In this document: piece by piece, positions 42,774 through 51,804 of the stretch
How positions within the stretch are numbered: the stretch's first letter is position 1
Layout: every line of letters begins with the position of its first letter
Assembly: GCA_021775835.1 (NCBI GenBank)
Contig: JAJFHC010000025.1
Coordinates: 1-52,790 of the forward strand
Direction of reading: 5' to 3'
Length of the DNA stretch: 52,790 nt
Source of the DNA: Hyphomicrobiales bacterium
Lineage (GTDB): Bacteria > Pseudomonadota > Alphaproteobacteria > Rhizobiales > JAJFHC01
Position numbers and translations under genes: made by a program
Notes under the pieces: model-generated
Databases searched by the model: none
What the model saw: only the letters and a program-made list of their open reading frames with translations
Told to the model about the DNA's origin: nothing

Positions 42774-43511
42774 ATGAAAGCCGACACTAAATCTCCAAAA
42801 AAGCCCAACAAGGCCAAGGAAGAGTCCTTAACCGAGGCTGCCGTCACCGCCATCCGCGACCGGATCCTCGATCTCACTCTGGCCCCAGGCGAACGGATCG
42901 ACGAAAAAATTTTGATGGAGCGGTTCGGCCTTAGCCGGACGCCAACCCGTGAAGCCGTCAACCGGCTGGCAACCGAGGGGTTGATTGATATGCGCCCCAA
43001 TCGAGGAGCATACGTTCACCCCCTCGATCTCGATCATATTTCCAAACTGTTTGACGCTTATGTCGTTGGTGAACGCATGGTGGGGTTCTTCTGCAACTGC
43101 AACGATCCCACACTAGTCAGTGACCTTGAAGCAATCCAGGCGGAGTACGACCGCCACCAGACAGCGCGCAATTACCTCAGAATAACGCAGCAGAATGCGA
43201 AGTTCCATGGCCGCCTCGCCCAGGCCTCGGGCAACGAATACATCTTCGAGTTCTGCGCCCGGCTCTACAATCTTGCCCGGCGGGTTTCATTCTTCATCTA
43301 CTTGCGGGAAGGTGATCGCGACTTCAGATTCGTCACCCACGGCAAGCTGATCAACAAACACCACAATCAGATCATACGGATGGTGAAGAAGAACGACAGC
43401 GCCGGCTTGATCGATGTCCTCACGAGCCACGCAGCACTTTTCCGAAGCCGTGTGATACGGGTTCTGGATCAGTCGCGAAGCAGTGAATTTCCCGTAGACG
43501 CCGACGCCTAG
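42774..43511 (+). CDS. GntR family transcriptional regulator, FadR subfamily (FCD domain)
   Basis: 245 residues starting MKADTKSPKKPNKAKE, with a Lys-rich tail. The winged helix (about 18-90) has AVTAIRDRILDLTLAPGERIDEKILM and SRTPTREAVNRLATEGLIDMRPNRGAYV. The FCD domain contains FDAYVVGERMVGFF, ITQQNAKFHGRLAQASGN and the later His-rich THGKLINKHHNQII. It is the nearest regulator to three transcription units that share AATATAT-N5-ATATATT upstream (ureohydrolase, family-5 binding protein and DinB-FMO-HyuAB), so it is the best candidate reader of that site. Confidence 0.94.
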   Translation: MKADTKSPKKPNKAKEESLTEAAVTAIRDRILDLTLAPGERIDEKILMERFGLSRTPTREAVNRLATEGLIDMRPNRGAYVHPLDLDHISKLFDAYVVGERMVGFFCNCNDPTLVSDLEAIQAEYDRHQTARNYLRITQQNAKFHGRLAQASGNEYIFEFCARLYNLARRVSFFIYLREGDRDFRFVTHGKLINKHHNQIIRMVKKNDSAGLIDVLTSHAALFRSRVIRVLDQSRSSEFPVDADA

Positions 43512-43575
43512 ACGGGGATGCTGTTTGGTTGAACCAGCAGTACACCTCCTGGCCCCGTAGCGGAAGGCTCACCTA

Positions 43576-43591
43576 GTTGTTCATGAACAAC
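43576..43591. promoter_or_regulatory. Perfect 16-bp palindrome between GntR and ureohydrolase genes
   Basis: GTTGTTCATGAACAAC is a perfect inverted repeat, distinct from the A/T operator that follows at 43645. A smaller palindrome TGGTTGAACCA (43526-43536) lies 15 bases after the GntR stop and resembles FadR-type half-sites. Their role is not clear. Confidence 0.45.
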
Positions 43592-43644
43592 AAACCCCGA
43601 TGCCTTCCACGGCAGCGAGAAATCGATTGTGGCATATCGAAAAT

Positions 43645-43667
43645 ATAATATATTGCGTATATATTAT
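43645..43667. promoter_or_regulatory. AATATAT-N5-ATATATT operator copy 1
   Basis: ATAATATAT, spacer TGCGT, ATATATTAT: a perfect 9-5-9 palindrome within a longer imperfect one (43637-43673). It is 61 bases before the ureohydrolase start at 43729. Copies at 46730 and 52428 have the same arm and spacer lengths. Confidence 0.7.
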
Positions 43668-43728
43668 TTTCGAATGAGCTGCCCTGACACAGACATGGCG
43701 TACGATCCACACAGACCAGGAGACAATC

Positions 43729-44820
43729 ATGCCCGAGCAGTCGATCCAGCAGAGATTCCTAGAGGCCATAGATCGTGCCGCCAGAAAGTCGTCAAACGCC
43801 AGCCGGTTCTTCCGTTCCGTCGTTCCCGTGCTGCACGACGACGTGCCGACGTTTATCGAGGCCCCGCATGACCGTGACGTTACCGGCAGCGACGTTGTTG
43901 TCTGCGGATTTCCCTACGAGGGCATCAGGGCAAAGGACACGCGCACGCTTATTCAACCGGGCGTTCCGTTGGAAAACACCGTATATGCCCGTGACGGTGT
44001 CTGGCAGGCACCGGACGCCATACGACGACACTCAATGCATTATTCACTGATGCACGGGCCGGGCCTCCATCACTACGAACTCGATCCGGATTTCCGCGTC
44101 GCCGACGCTGTTTCCTTCAGCGATGCCGGTGACCTGCCGGTGGACATGGAATTGCCGACCGAGCAGATTGTTCACAACGCCTCGGACCGGCTGCTCGAAA
44201 TCATCGGTGCCGACCGCATCCCGGTCATTCTTGGCGGCGATGATATTACGCCATATGTCGGAATGCGTGCGGTGGCCCGGCAGCGTCAAGCACGCATCGC
44301 CGTGATCAAGTTCGACGCTCACTTCGACTTGTGCTGGGAACCACGATATTGGGCCGGCTCGGCGTGGGCGCGGGCCATGGAAGCAGGCCATATGCAGCCA
44401 GAGGATCTCGCCATCGTTGGCGTTCGTGGATTCCGCAATCCGTCCTTTTTCGGCGAAGTGGCAAAGGAGTTTGGCATTCATTGCTCGACCATTACCGACG
44501 TCGAACAAAAAGGCATCACGGCGTGTGTTCAAGAAGCAGTAGCGGACGCCGCTTCAAAAGCGGATTTCCTCTATCTGTCTTTCGACGTCGATGTCATGGA
44601 CCCGGCTTTTCTCCCGGCGCAAAAGTATCCCGAGCCAGCAGGGCTCACAGCCCGCGAGGCGATTGCGGGTATCCGTACCGCCGTCGCCGAAGGACCACCC
44701 TTGTGCGGATTCGATCTCACCTGCCTTGCCCCGCAATACGATCTGAATGGTCTTGGGACCCAACTCGCCGCACGTCTTGCGGTAGAGGCCATCGCAAGTC
44801 ACGGATACAAGAACCGCTGA
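43729..44820 (+). CDS. Agmatinase/arginase (ureohydrolase) family protein with one Mn ligand replaced
   Basis: 363 residues. The fold is clear: VILGGDD at 167-172, KFDAHFD at 195-200, SFDVDVMDPAFLPA at 284-297, and E/G-rich end. Canonical ureohydrolases have GGDHS or GGGHE, where the His binds manganese; here it is GGDDIT, with Asp at residue 172. The other ligands D196, H198, D200, D286 and D288 are kept. These enzymes remove urea from guanidino compounds. AGGAG precedes the ATG. It is convergent with the family-5 binding-protein gene. Substrate and whether the altered site is active are unknown. Confidence 0.92.
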   Translation: MPEQSIQQRFLEAIDRAARKSSNASRFFRSVVPVLHDDVPTFIEAPHDRDVTGSDVVVCGFPYEGIRAKDTRTLIQPGVPLENTVYARDGVWQAPDAIRRHSMHYSLMHGPGLHHYELDPDFRVADAVSFSDAGDLPVDMELPTEQIVHNASDRLLEIIGADRIPVILGGDDITPYVGMRAVARQRQARIAVIKFDAHFDLCWEPRYWAGSAWARAMEAGHMQPEDLAIVGVRGFRNPSFFGEVAKEFGIHCSTITDVEQKGITACVQEAVADAASKADFLYLSFDVDVMDPAFLPAQKYPEPAGLTAREAIAGIRTAVAEGPPLCGFDLTCLAPQYDLNGLGTQLAARLAVEAIASHGYKNR

Positions 44821-44866
44821 TTTCCGCGCGGAACTTGGACCCGAAACCTTTGTTGGCCGTGTTGGA

Positions 44867-46477
44867 TCAGGCAAACCACCATCGTTCCATCGCCTTGGCG
44901 CCGTCGAGCCCCCAGGTCGCACCCAGGTTCGGTCCATGCTGGACCTTTTTGCTATGGGCATACACATAATTCTTGAAGAACGGGATGATGGCACCGCCTT
45001 CATTGTGGCAGATAGTTTGCATCTCCACATACATGTCATTGCGCTTGGTCTGGTCGAGTTCCGACCGGGCTTCCACGAGCAGTTTATTGAAACGTTCGTG
45101 TCCCCAGAACGTTTCGTTCCATGGCGCCCCGCTGGCATAGACTGTCGAGAACATCATGTCCTGCGTCGGACGCGCCCCCCAGTTGCTGACCATGAAGGGT
45201 TCCTTGAGCCATATATTGCTCCAGTAACCGTCACTCGGCTGCTTCACGACTTCCATGTCAATTCCAGCCGACTTTGCGCTGGCCTGGAACAAAATGGCTG
45301 TGTCGACCGCGCCGGCAAAGGCCGCATCCGCGGAATGTAGCTTGACCTTCAGACCATCCAACCCGGCTTTCTTAAGATGAAACTTGGCCTTGTCCGGATC
45401 ATAGGCTCGCTGCGGTAGATCCTTGGCGAAAAATTTCAGGCTGCTTCCGATCGGATGGTCGTTGCCGACAACGCCATGACCATTGAGAACCTTGTCGAGA
45501 ATGGCTTGCCTGTCCATTGCATACTTCAGAGCCAGCCGTACATCGTTGTTGTCGAACGGTGCCTTATTGGTCATCATCGGTATCGCACAATGTGCAGCGC
45601 TGGGAACTTCGTCGACCTCGATGTTCGGGTTGTTCTTGAGCAGATGCACGGTCTTCAGATCGCACCGGTCAATCACGTCGACACTTCCCGACGTCAGGGC
45701 ACTGGTCCGCGCCACCACATCTGTAATGACAAGCGCTTCGATTTCGTCGAAATGTGCCATTCCCTCTTTCCAGTAATTTGGAAAGCGTTTCATTTTCATG
45801 CGCACGCCCGGTTCGAAGCTCATCATCTGGTACCCACCTGTACCAACGCCCGATGCCCAGTCCACGCCGCCTTTTCCGTCTGATGGCATGACCGCCAGAT
45901 GGTAGTCGGTCAAAATCGTGGGGAAGTCTGCGTTGCCGCCGGTCAGCGTGACAGTCACCGTGTTGGCGTCGTCGGCTTTCACGTCCTTGACTGCGGCAAG
46001 AAGAGCTTTTGCCGCAGATTTGGAGTCTTCGCCTCTGTGATGGTTCAGCGTGGCAACCACATCGCCGGAGTCCAGCGTCTTGCCATTGTGAAACTCGACA
46101 CCCTTGCGAAGTTTGAAAATCCAGGTGGCGGCATCGTCCGAAGCCTCCCAGCTCTCTGCGAGATCGCCGATCAACTCGCCGGTACTGCTCAGTTCAGTCA
46201 GATGACCTCTGAACGCATATCCGCTGTTGATCTGGAACAGGTTCTCGAATTTGCCTGGGTCCAGTGTGTCGGTGGTCGAGCCCTGGCCGCTCCCCCAGCG
46301 AAGGAGGCCTCCCTTTTTCGGTGTCGCGGCATTGACCTGATCTGCCAAGAGGCTGGCGATCGGAAGAGACAGGCCGGCGGCCATCGCACCGGCAAGGAAA
46401 TCGCGTCGTTTGATCTGCCGAGAGGTCAATTTTCTCTCGAGGTCGGTAATCCAGAGGGTTCTCCGTTCGTCGCTCAT
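44867..46477 (-). CDS. ABC transporter substrate-binding protein, family 5 (peptide/opine type), Tat signal
   Basis: 536 residues. IKRRDFLAGAMAAGLSLPIAS is a twin-arginine signal (RRDFL followed by a hydrophobic stretch), so it is exported folded. The mature part has WEASDDAATWIFKLRKGVEFHNGKTLDSGDVV, the SBP_bac_5 signature, and FKRFPNYWK-like MKMKRFPNYWKEG. This family binds peptides, opines, nickel or oligomers. No permease or ATPase genes accompany it here. It has a 379-base upstream region with the shared operator and several stem-loops, so it is probably a single-gene unit. Confidence 0.94.
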   Translation of the reverse strand: MSDERRTLWITDLERKLTSRQIKRRDFLAGAMAAGLSLPIASLLADQVNAATPKKGGLLRWGSGQGSTTDTLDPGKFENLFQINSGYAFRGHLTELSSTGELIGDLAESWEASDDAATWIFKLRKGVEFHNGKTLDSGDVVATLNHHRGEDSKSAAKALLAAVKDVKADDANTVTVTLTGGNADFPTILTDYHLAVMPSDGKGGVDWASGVGTGGYQMMSFEPGVRMKMKRFPNYWKEGMAHFDEIEALVITDVVARTSALTSGSVDVIDRCDLKTVHLLKNNPNIEVDEVPSAAHCAIPMMTNKAPFDNNDVRLALKYAMDRQAILDKVLNGHGVVGNDHPIGSSLKFFAKDLPQRAYDPDKAKFHLKKAGLDGLKVKLHSADAAFAGAVDTAILFQASAKSAGIDMEVVKQPSDGYWSNIWLKEPFMVSNWGARPTQDMMFSTVYASGAPWNETFWGHERFNKLLVEARSELDQTKRNDMYVEMQTICHNEGGAIIPFFKNYVYAHSKKVQHGPNLGATWGLDGAKAMERWWFA

Positions 46478-46856
46478 TTCCTGTCTCCTTGTTCAACGCG
46501 GTTTCGTGACTTTCCTCAAAATTCTCACTCTTCGCCTCGACGGCCTGTCGGGGTTACGAAGAGCTATGTTGTTTCGTATTCGGCAATCGTTCCAAACCGG
46601 TTTCCAGACCTGGTTATCTGAAAACATCGTCGAAGCTGTTTTCGGGAAGTGTACTTTCCCTGAAAATTACATGTCCCGATCCGGACCTATAAAACGCTCT
46701 TCGGTCCGGTTAAAGTTCACAACGATAATAATATATAGAAAATATATTTTGGTTAAGTCAATGAGTCAACCGTGTTTCAGGATCAGAGCCTGTCCAGGCG
46801 AAATTCAATCGAACCAAACACGTGCATGACGTCACAAAGGTTTGGCCTTGATCTCG
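46478..46856. other. 379-base intergenic region with operator and structured leader
   Basis: No coding region. It holds the AATATAT-N5-ATATATT copy at 46730, an inverted repeat CCGGACC/GGTCCGG at 46681-46709, GAAAACA/TGTTTTC at 46621-46644, AAACCGGTTT at 46594-46603 and CGAC/GTCG at 46538-46550, all between the operator and the binding-protein start. It also carries the 3' flank of HyuB. Confidence 0.55.
46730..46748. promoter_or_regulatory. AATATAT-N5-ATATATT operator copy 2
   Basis: AATATAT (46730-46736), spacer AGAAA, ATATATT (46742-46748). It sits 253 bases upstream of the family-5 binding-protein start and 108 bases beyond the HyuB stop. Arms and spacer length equal those of copies 1 and 3. 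Confidence 0.6.
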
Positions 46857-48494
46857 CTAGGTTTCCCTGACCTTGCCACTTTTTACGTCTGCATCGACAG
46901 CTCTGCGGTCCCGTACCGCCGGGTCGCCGTACCCGCCTGCCCCAGGCGTCGTGACCTGGATTACTGTGTCCGGTCCGATCGTCAAAGTGGAGGGCTTGTT
47001 GTCCAGGCGCGTCGTGGAACCATCATCGCCAATCAATTCGAACTTGCCGCAACTCCCCGGTTGACCGCCGAACAGGCCCCAGGGCTGATTCACAAAACGT
47101 TCGCCCTGCCCCGAGAACGTCATGTCGTGGCCAATTGACCGATAGGCCCGCCTGATCCCCATGCCACCCCGGTATTCTCCCGCACCTCCCGAGTCATTGA
47201 CCAACTCGTAACGGTCGATCATGAGTGGGTACTCTGTCTCCAGCGCCTCGATTGGCAGGTTGGATGTGTTGGTCATGTGGACCTGCACGCCATCGGTTCC
47301 ATCGCAGTAGGAACGCGCTCCCGCGCCGCCTCCAAGTGTTTCCAGGTAGACATAATAGTTGCCGCCGGGACCGCGCCCAAAAAACGCAGCCGATGTATTT
47401 GCGCCATTGCCGGCAGCGATGACCTTATCGGGAATGGCGTCCGCAAGAGCGCCGAAAATCACATCGACAATCCGTTGCGCTGTTTGCGCACGCGCCGCCG
47501 AGGCTGCCGGAAACTCGGCATTCACGATAGTACCGGCAGGTGCGTTGATCGTGACCGGGTCGAGGAGCCCATGGTTCTGCGGGCAATCGGGATCCAGCAG
47601 TACTTTCAGGCAATATAGGCACGCAGCCTGTAGCCCGGCCGTGGTTACGTTGATGTTTCCCTGCACCTGCCCATCGGTGCCATCGAAGTCGAATTCTATT
47701 TCATCGCCGGCAACGGTGATCGTGACGCGGAGTTTGATCTGGGTCGTTGCCAGCCCGTCATCGTCGATCACGTCGGTGAATGAATATCTCCCGTCCGGCA
47801 GAGAGGATACTGCAGCCCGTGCCCGTTTGGCGACAGCACTGATGATCGCATCACACCCAATTCTGATGCGTTCCTCACCCCACTTTTCAAGCAGGGAATG
47901 ACAGCGTCGTATGCCCAACCTGTTGGAGGCAATCTGGGCGTTGTAATCGCCTTTTCGCTCTTCGGGCACCCGTACATTGAGAAGGATGAGGTCGAAGACA
48001 TCATCTATTATCTCATCGTTCCTGATCAGTCTGATCGGTGGAATGCGCAAGCCTTCCTGGTAGATCTCAGTCATGCCGCCTGCCATTGAACCGGGCGACA
48101 TACCGCCTATGTCCGCATGGTGCGCAATGTTGGCAACAAACAGGATAAGCTTGCCGTTTTCGAATATCGGCGCGGCAATTGCCACGTCCGGCAAATGAGA
48201 GCCCCGCCCGACATAAGGGTCATTGGAGAGGAACATGTCTCCAGGCGCCATGTTTTCCGGGCCGTACTTCTCGAGAACCACCTCGACCAACCCGAGCATG
48301 GACGCAAGATGCAACGGCATGCTTTCGCCCTGAACCACCACCCGTCCGTCAGCGTCGAATATCGCCGTAGAGTGGTCTCTGCGTTCCTTGATGTTGGTGG
48401 AATAGGCGCTTTTCATCAATGCGATGTACATCTCGTCGGCGACGGATGCCATTGCACTGCGCATCAACTCTGCATCAATTGCGGTTAACGCCAT
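46857..48494 (-). CDS. hyuB: Hydantoinase B/oxoprolinase family protein (HyuB)
   Basis: 545 residues from MALTAIDAELMRSAM. SAYSTNIKERRDHSTAIFDADGRVVVQ and GDMFLSNDPYVGRGSHLPDVAI are hallmark HyuB stretches, with GGAGEYRGGMGIRRAY and TPGAGGYGDP towards the end. HyuB and HyuA form an ATP-dependent complex opening N-methylhydantoin, 5-oxoproline or related lactams. The ATG at 48494 has GAGGAG upstream and is 5 bases after the HyuA stop; a GTG at 48503 would overlap HyuA. It is last in the DinB-FMO-HyuA-HyuB operon. Confidence 0.94.
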   Translation of the reverse strand: MALTAIDAELMRSAMASVADEMYIALMKSAYSTNIKERRDHSTAIFDADGRVVVQGESMPLHLASMLGLVEVVLEKYGPENMAPGDMFLSNDPYVGRGSHLPDVAIAAPIFENGKLILFVANIAHHADIGGMSPGSMAGGMTEIYQEGLRIPPIRLIRNDEIIDDVFDLILLNVRVPEERKGDYNAQIASNRLGIRRCHSLLEKWGEERIRIGCDAIISAVAKRARAAVSSLPDGRYSFTDVIDDDGLATTQIKLRVTITVAGDEIEFDFDGTDGQVQGNINVTTAGLQAACLYCLKVLLDPDCPQNHGLLDPVTINAPAGTIVNAEFPAASAARAQTAQRIVDVIFGALADAIPDKVIAAGNGANTSAAFFGRGPGGNYYVYLETLGGGAGARSYCDGTDGVQVHMTNTSNLPIEALETEYPLMIDRYELVNDSGGAGEYRGGMGIRRAYRSIGHDMTFSGQGERFVNQPWGLFGGQPGSCGKFELIGDDGSTTRLDNKPSTLTIGPDTVIQVTTPGAGGYGDPAVRDRRAVDADVKSGKVRET

Positions 48495-48499
48495 GGCCC

Positions 48500-50539
48500 T
48501 CACTCCTCAATTGACATGATCAGGTTACCCCACCGGTCGATGGAACAGCTGTCGCCCGGGAAAACCACAGTGGTCGTGTCGAGTTGTTCGATGACCGCTG
48601 GACCATTGACTTGCTGTCCCGCAACGAGAGACTCGCGTCTGAATACGGGTGACTTGTGGCGTGTGGTGCCTGAGAACAGGACATCTCTGAACTCATTGAT
48701 CGAGATCTCATCGCCATGCGCAGCAAGAGGCAGGTCCGGCACGTCGAGACTTGCCACGGCTGTCGCGATCAGGTTCACGATCTGAATGGGCTGATCGGGC
48801 GAGGCAAAGCCATAATTGAATTCATGATCCTTGTGAAACGCATCAGCCAATCGGGCAATTCCCCCAGAATCAAGTTTTCCACCTTGGAAAGGCAGGGCAA
48901 GTTCGTAGTTCTGCCCGACATACCGCATGCCGACCGTCCACTTGGTTTCCTGTTGTTCCGGCGCAACGCCCTCGTGCGTGAACCATGCCTGGACCTGTTG
49001 AGTGAGGCGATTTCGAATGGTCTCGATTTCATCCAGACAGTCTGCAGAAAGAATGGTCAGAAGCGTGCGCACGAACTCCATGGTCAATGGCGAATTCATA
49101 GCACCCTCCGCACACAGAATTCCGGGGTGCGGCGGGATAATGACCGTTCCGATCCCAAGATCGAGAGCAACGTCCCGGGCATGCAACGTTCCCGCACCGC
49201 CGTAGACGAACAAGGCAAACTCCCGTGGGTCATGCCCACGCTCCACCGATATCGCCCGAATGGCCTTCACCATGGTTGCACTGGCAAGCTTGGTTATGCC
49301 GAGCGCCACGTCTTCGATAGTAAGGGACAAACGGTGCGCAAGGCTGGAAATAACGGCTTCGGAAAGATCCTTGCGGATTGGCATCGTTCCGTCGAGAAGG
49401 CTCTCGTCGTTCAGGCGACGCAGATACACATTGGCATCGGTCACGGTCGCATCCGTACCGCCAAGATCATAGCAGGCAGGCCCCGGAACGGCCCCCGCAC
49501 TATGCGGGCCGACTTTGAGAAAGTCGCCATTGTCGATCCATGCGATAGACCCGCCCCCTGCACCAACAGCATTCACGTCGAGAGAAGGCAGGCGGATTGG
49601 AAAACCTGCCAGATCGCGCTCATTCACGATCGTTGCTTTGCCATTCAGCAGCAAACTTACATCCGCACTGGTTCCACCCACATCAAGCGTGATGATGCTG
49701 GAATATCCCGCAGCGGTCGCGCGAACAGCCGCCCCCTGCACACCGGCGGCAGGTCCGGACAACGAAGCTCTGATGGGGAGTTCCCGTGCCGTTTTCACAG
49801 ACATTAGCCCGCCGGAACTCTGACTGACTTTGACTTCGGGGATTATCCCCATTCCGGCAATCCCGCCTGTCAGCCTGTCGAGATAGGACCCGACAATTGT
49901 CATCAAGGCACCGTTGAGTACTGCTGTGGAAAAACGTTCGAATTCCCGAAACTCCGGATAAACCGATGACGAGGCGATCACGATGACATCACCGCCGGTA
50001 GCCTCCCGCAGCAATTCGGCTGCACGTCTCTCGTCGTCTGCGAATGCATAGGAGTGGAGAAAGCAGACGATCACGCAATCCACATTTTCAGATTTGAGTT
50101 TCGGGCCAAGCGCGCGAACCGCATCTTCATTCAGAGGCACGTGGATCGAGCCGTCCGCCAGCCGTCGCTGCGGGACTTCGAACCGCAGGTGCCTGTCAAC
50201 CAATGGTTTTGGATAATCGGAGTGCATGTCATAGACCCTCGGGCGGGTCTGACGGCCAATCTCAAGCAAATCCCTGAACCCGGTCGAGGTCACCAGCGCC
50301 ACTTTTCCGCATTGCCGCTGTATCAGGGCATTCGTACCGACAGTCGTGCCGTGGGCCACCCGCAGCACATCGGCGGCATCGAGATCGTGTTGCGAGATGA
50401 TGTGCTCAATGCCGCTTATGATTGCCTCTTCTGGATGCGACGGCGTCGACGGCAGTTTATGAAGTATGACTTTGCGCCCGTTCCCGAGATTAAGCGCCAG
50501 ATCAGTGAACGTGCCGCCGACATCAACGCCGATATACAT
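48500..50539 (-). CDS. hyuA: Hydantoinase A/oxoprolinase family protein (HyuA)
   Basis: 679 residues. MYIGVDVGGTFTDLALNLG is the hydantoinaseA N-terminal ATPase-fold opening, VAHGTTVGTNALIQRQCGK the next signature, and ITLDVGGTSADVSLLLNGK the second phosphate-binding loop. DPREFALFVYGGAGTLHARDVA is the C-terminal signature. It couples ATP hydrolysis to cyclic-amide opening with HyuB. The ATG overlaps the stop of the flavin monooxygenase by one base (TAATG), and GGGAGG precedes it. The substrate could be an N-methylated hydantoin, oxoproline or allantoin-like compound; not resolved. Confidence 0.94.
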   Translation of the reverse strand: MYIGVDVGGTFTDLALNLGNGRKVILHKLPSTPSHPEEAIISGIEHIISQHDLDAADVLRVAHGTTVGTNALIQRQCGKVALVTSTGFRDLLEIGRQTRPRVYDMHSDYPKPLVDRHLRFEVPQRRLADGSIHVPLNEDAVRALGPKLKSENVDCVIVCFLHSYAFADDERRAAELLREATGGDVIVIASSSVYPEFREFERFSTAVLNGALMTIVGSYLDRLTGGIAGMGIIPEVKVSQSSGGLMSVKTARELPIRASLSGPAAGVQGAAVRATAAGYSSIITLDVGGTSADVSLLLNGKATIVNERDLAGFPIRLPSLDVNAVGAGGGSIAWIDNGDFLKVGPHSAGAVPGPACYDLGGTDATVTDANVYLRRLNDESLLDGTMPIRKDLSEAVISSLAHRLSLTIEDVALGITKLASATMVKAIRAISVERGHDPREFALFVYGGAGTLHARDVALDLGIGTVIIPPHPGILCAEGAMNSPLTMEFVRTLLTILSADCLDEIETIRNRLTQQVQAWFTHEGVAPEQQETKWTVGMRYVGQNYELALPFQGGKLDSGGIARLADAFHKDHEFNYGFASPDQPIQIVNLIATAVASLDVPDLPLAAHGDEISINEFRDVLFSGTTRHKSPVFRRESLVAGQQVNGPAVIEQLDTTTVVFPGDSCSIDRWGNLIMSIEE

Positions 50540-51804
50540 TACGAGGCCTCCCGTCTGTTCGGCTTACTCAGACTGGCGATCAAATGATCGGCGACATATG
50601 CGGCATCTTCATCGACACCATAGAGAATCCCCGACTTGCGCTTGTACATCCAGTTGAGGCCCATGAAGTAAAGCCCTGGCACAGCGGTCACCCCGCGGGC
50701 GGTTTGTGGGTAACCCATGGAATCGCGGACGGGGAAGTCCACCCACTCGAAATCGTAGGAAAAGCCGGTTGCCCAAACCACAGACCGGATACCAGCCACA
50801 TCGAGATCAAGGAAGGATTGAGTTGGCAAGCTTGTGTTTTCTTCCAGTGGATCTCCCGCCAGCTCCGCCGTCGTCGGAGCAGGAGCGTCGACGCCTTGTG
50901 CTCTAATATGCCCGTCGACAGCCGTCCTGAAGTCCCGTGCATAGCGGTCGGCGTATTCGACATTCTCATTCAGATCAGGAGCAAAAGAGACAGTGCGGCC
51001 GTCCGCCGACGTCAGCCTGCCAACCAGAGTGATCCCCCGTTTGTGGAAATCATGGAGCGAGACGGTATGGCCGCCGTTGCGCCCGCTTAAATGCGGGTCG
51101 CCTACAAAACGCAGCGTCGGATTGTCCAGCATGTCGGGCGTCCGGTCCAGCAGCTTCATGTCACGCTGCCATTCCAGGCAATCGCGGCCGCGATAGCGCC
51201 GCGGTAATCTGCCTGAACGCCCGACACAGAGGAAGACTTTCCTGCCTGCCCAGTCCAGGTCCTCGGCCAGCTGGCAACCGGTCTGCCCCGAGCCCACGAC
51301 CAGCACGGCGCCTGCGGGAAGTTGATCCGGGTTTTTGTAGTCCCGGGCATTGATTTGGAAGATGTCGTCCGGCAGGTCGCCGGCAACCTTTGGCGTACGG
51401 GGCTTTTGATATGTCGCTGTTGCGACAATCACGCGGTCGGCGGTGAGCCGGCCCTGTGATGTCTCAAGATCGAACCGCCCCGGGACACCCTTCACCTTGT
51501 GAACTTCAACACCGGTACGCACTGGAGCATGGAAACCCCTTGCCCATTCTTCGAAGTAGGCGACGAACTCATCGCGCGGCATGAAGCCGTCGGGGTCGCC
51601 GCCGTTGTAGGGCTGCCCTGGAAGGTTGACAGTCCAGTTCGGCGTCACCAGGCAGAATGTATCCCAGCGTTCGTTCCGCCACGCCTGGGCAATCTCTCCC
51701 TTGTCGAGCACCACATGTTCAATCCCTGCCTTCGAGAGATAGTAGCTGGTTGAAAGCCCCCCCTGGCCCGCACCAATGATTGCCACCTGATTGTGTTCGC
51801 TCAC
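50539..51804 (-). CDS. Flavin-containing monooxygenase-like FAD/NAD(P)-binding protein
   Basis: 421 residues. The FAD motif is VAIIGAGQGGLSTSYYLSKAG, followed by VVLDKGEIAQAWRNERWDTFCLVTP. The NADPH motif is AVLVVGSGQTGCQLAEDL (about residue 165), and VVWATGFSYDFEWVDFP is the ATG motif near the C-terminus. The layout is that of the flavin monooxygenase/CzcO group, which oxygenates amines or ketones. Start is a GTG at 51804, overlapping the DinB stop by one base (TAGTG), with GGAG upstream. Coupling to HyuA suggests it prepares or finishes the same substrate. Confidence 0.93.
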   Translation of the reverse strand: MSEHNQVAIIGAGQGGLSTSYYLSKAGIEHVVLDKGEIAQAWRNERWDTFCLVTPNWTVNLPGQPYNGGDPDGFMPRDEFVAYFEEWARGFHAPVRTGVEVHKVKGVPGRFDLETSQGRLTADRVIVATATYQKPRTPKVAGDLPDDIFQINARDYKNPDQLPAGAVLVVGSGQTGCQLAEDLDWAGRKVFLCVGRSGRLPRRYRGRDCLEWQRDMKLLDRTPDMLDNPTLRFVGDPHLSGRNGGHTVSLHDFHKRGITLVGRLTSADGRTVSFAPDLNENVEYADRYARDFRTAVDGHIRAQGVDAPAPTTAELAGDPLEENTSLPTQSFLDLDVAGIRSVVWATGFSYDFEWVDFPVRDSMGYPQTARGVTAVPGLYFMGLNWMYKRKSGILYGVDEDAAYVADHLIASLSKPNRREAS

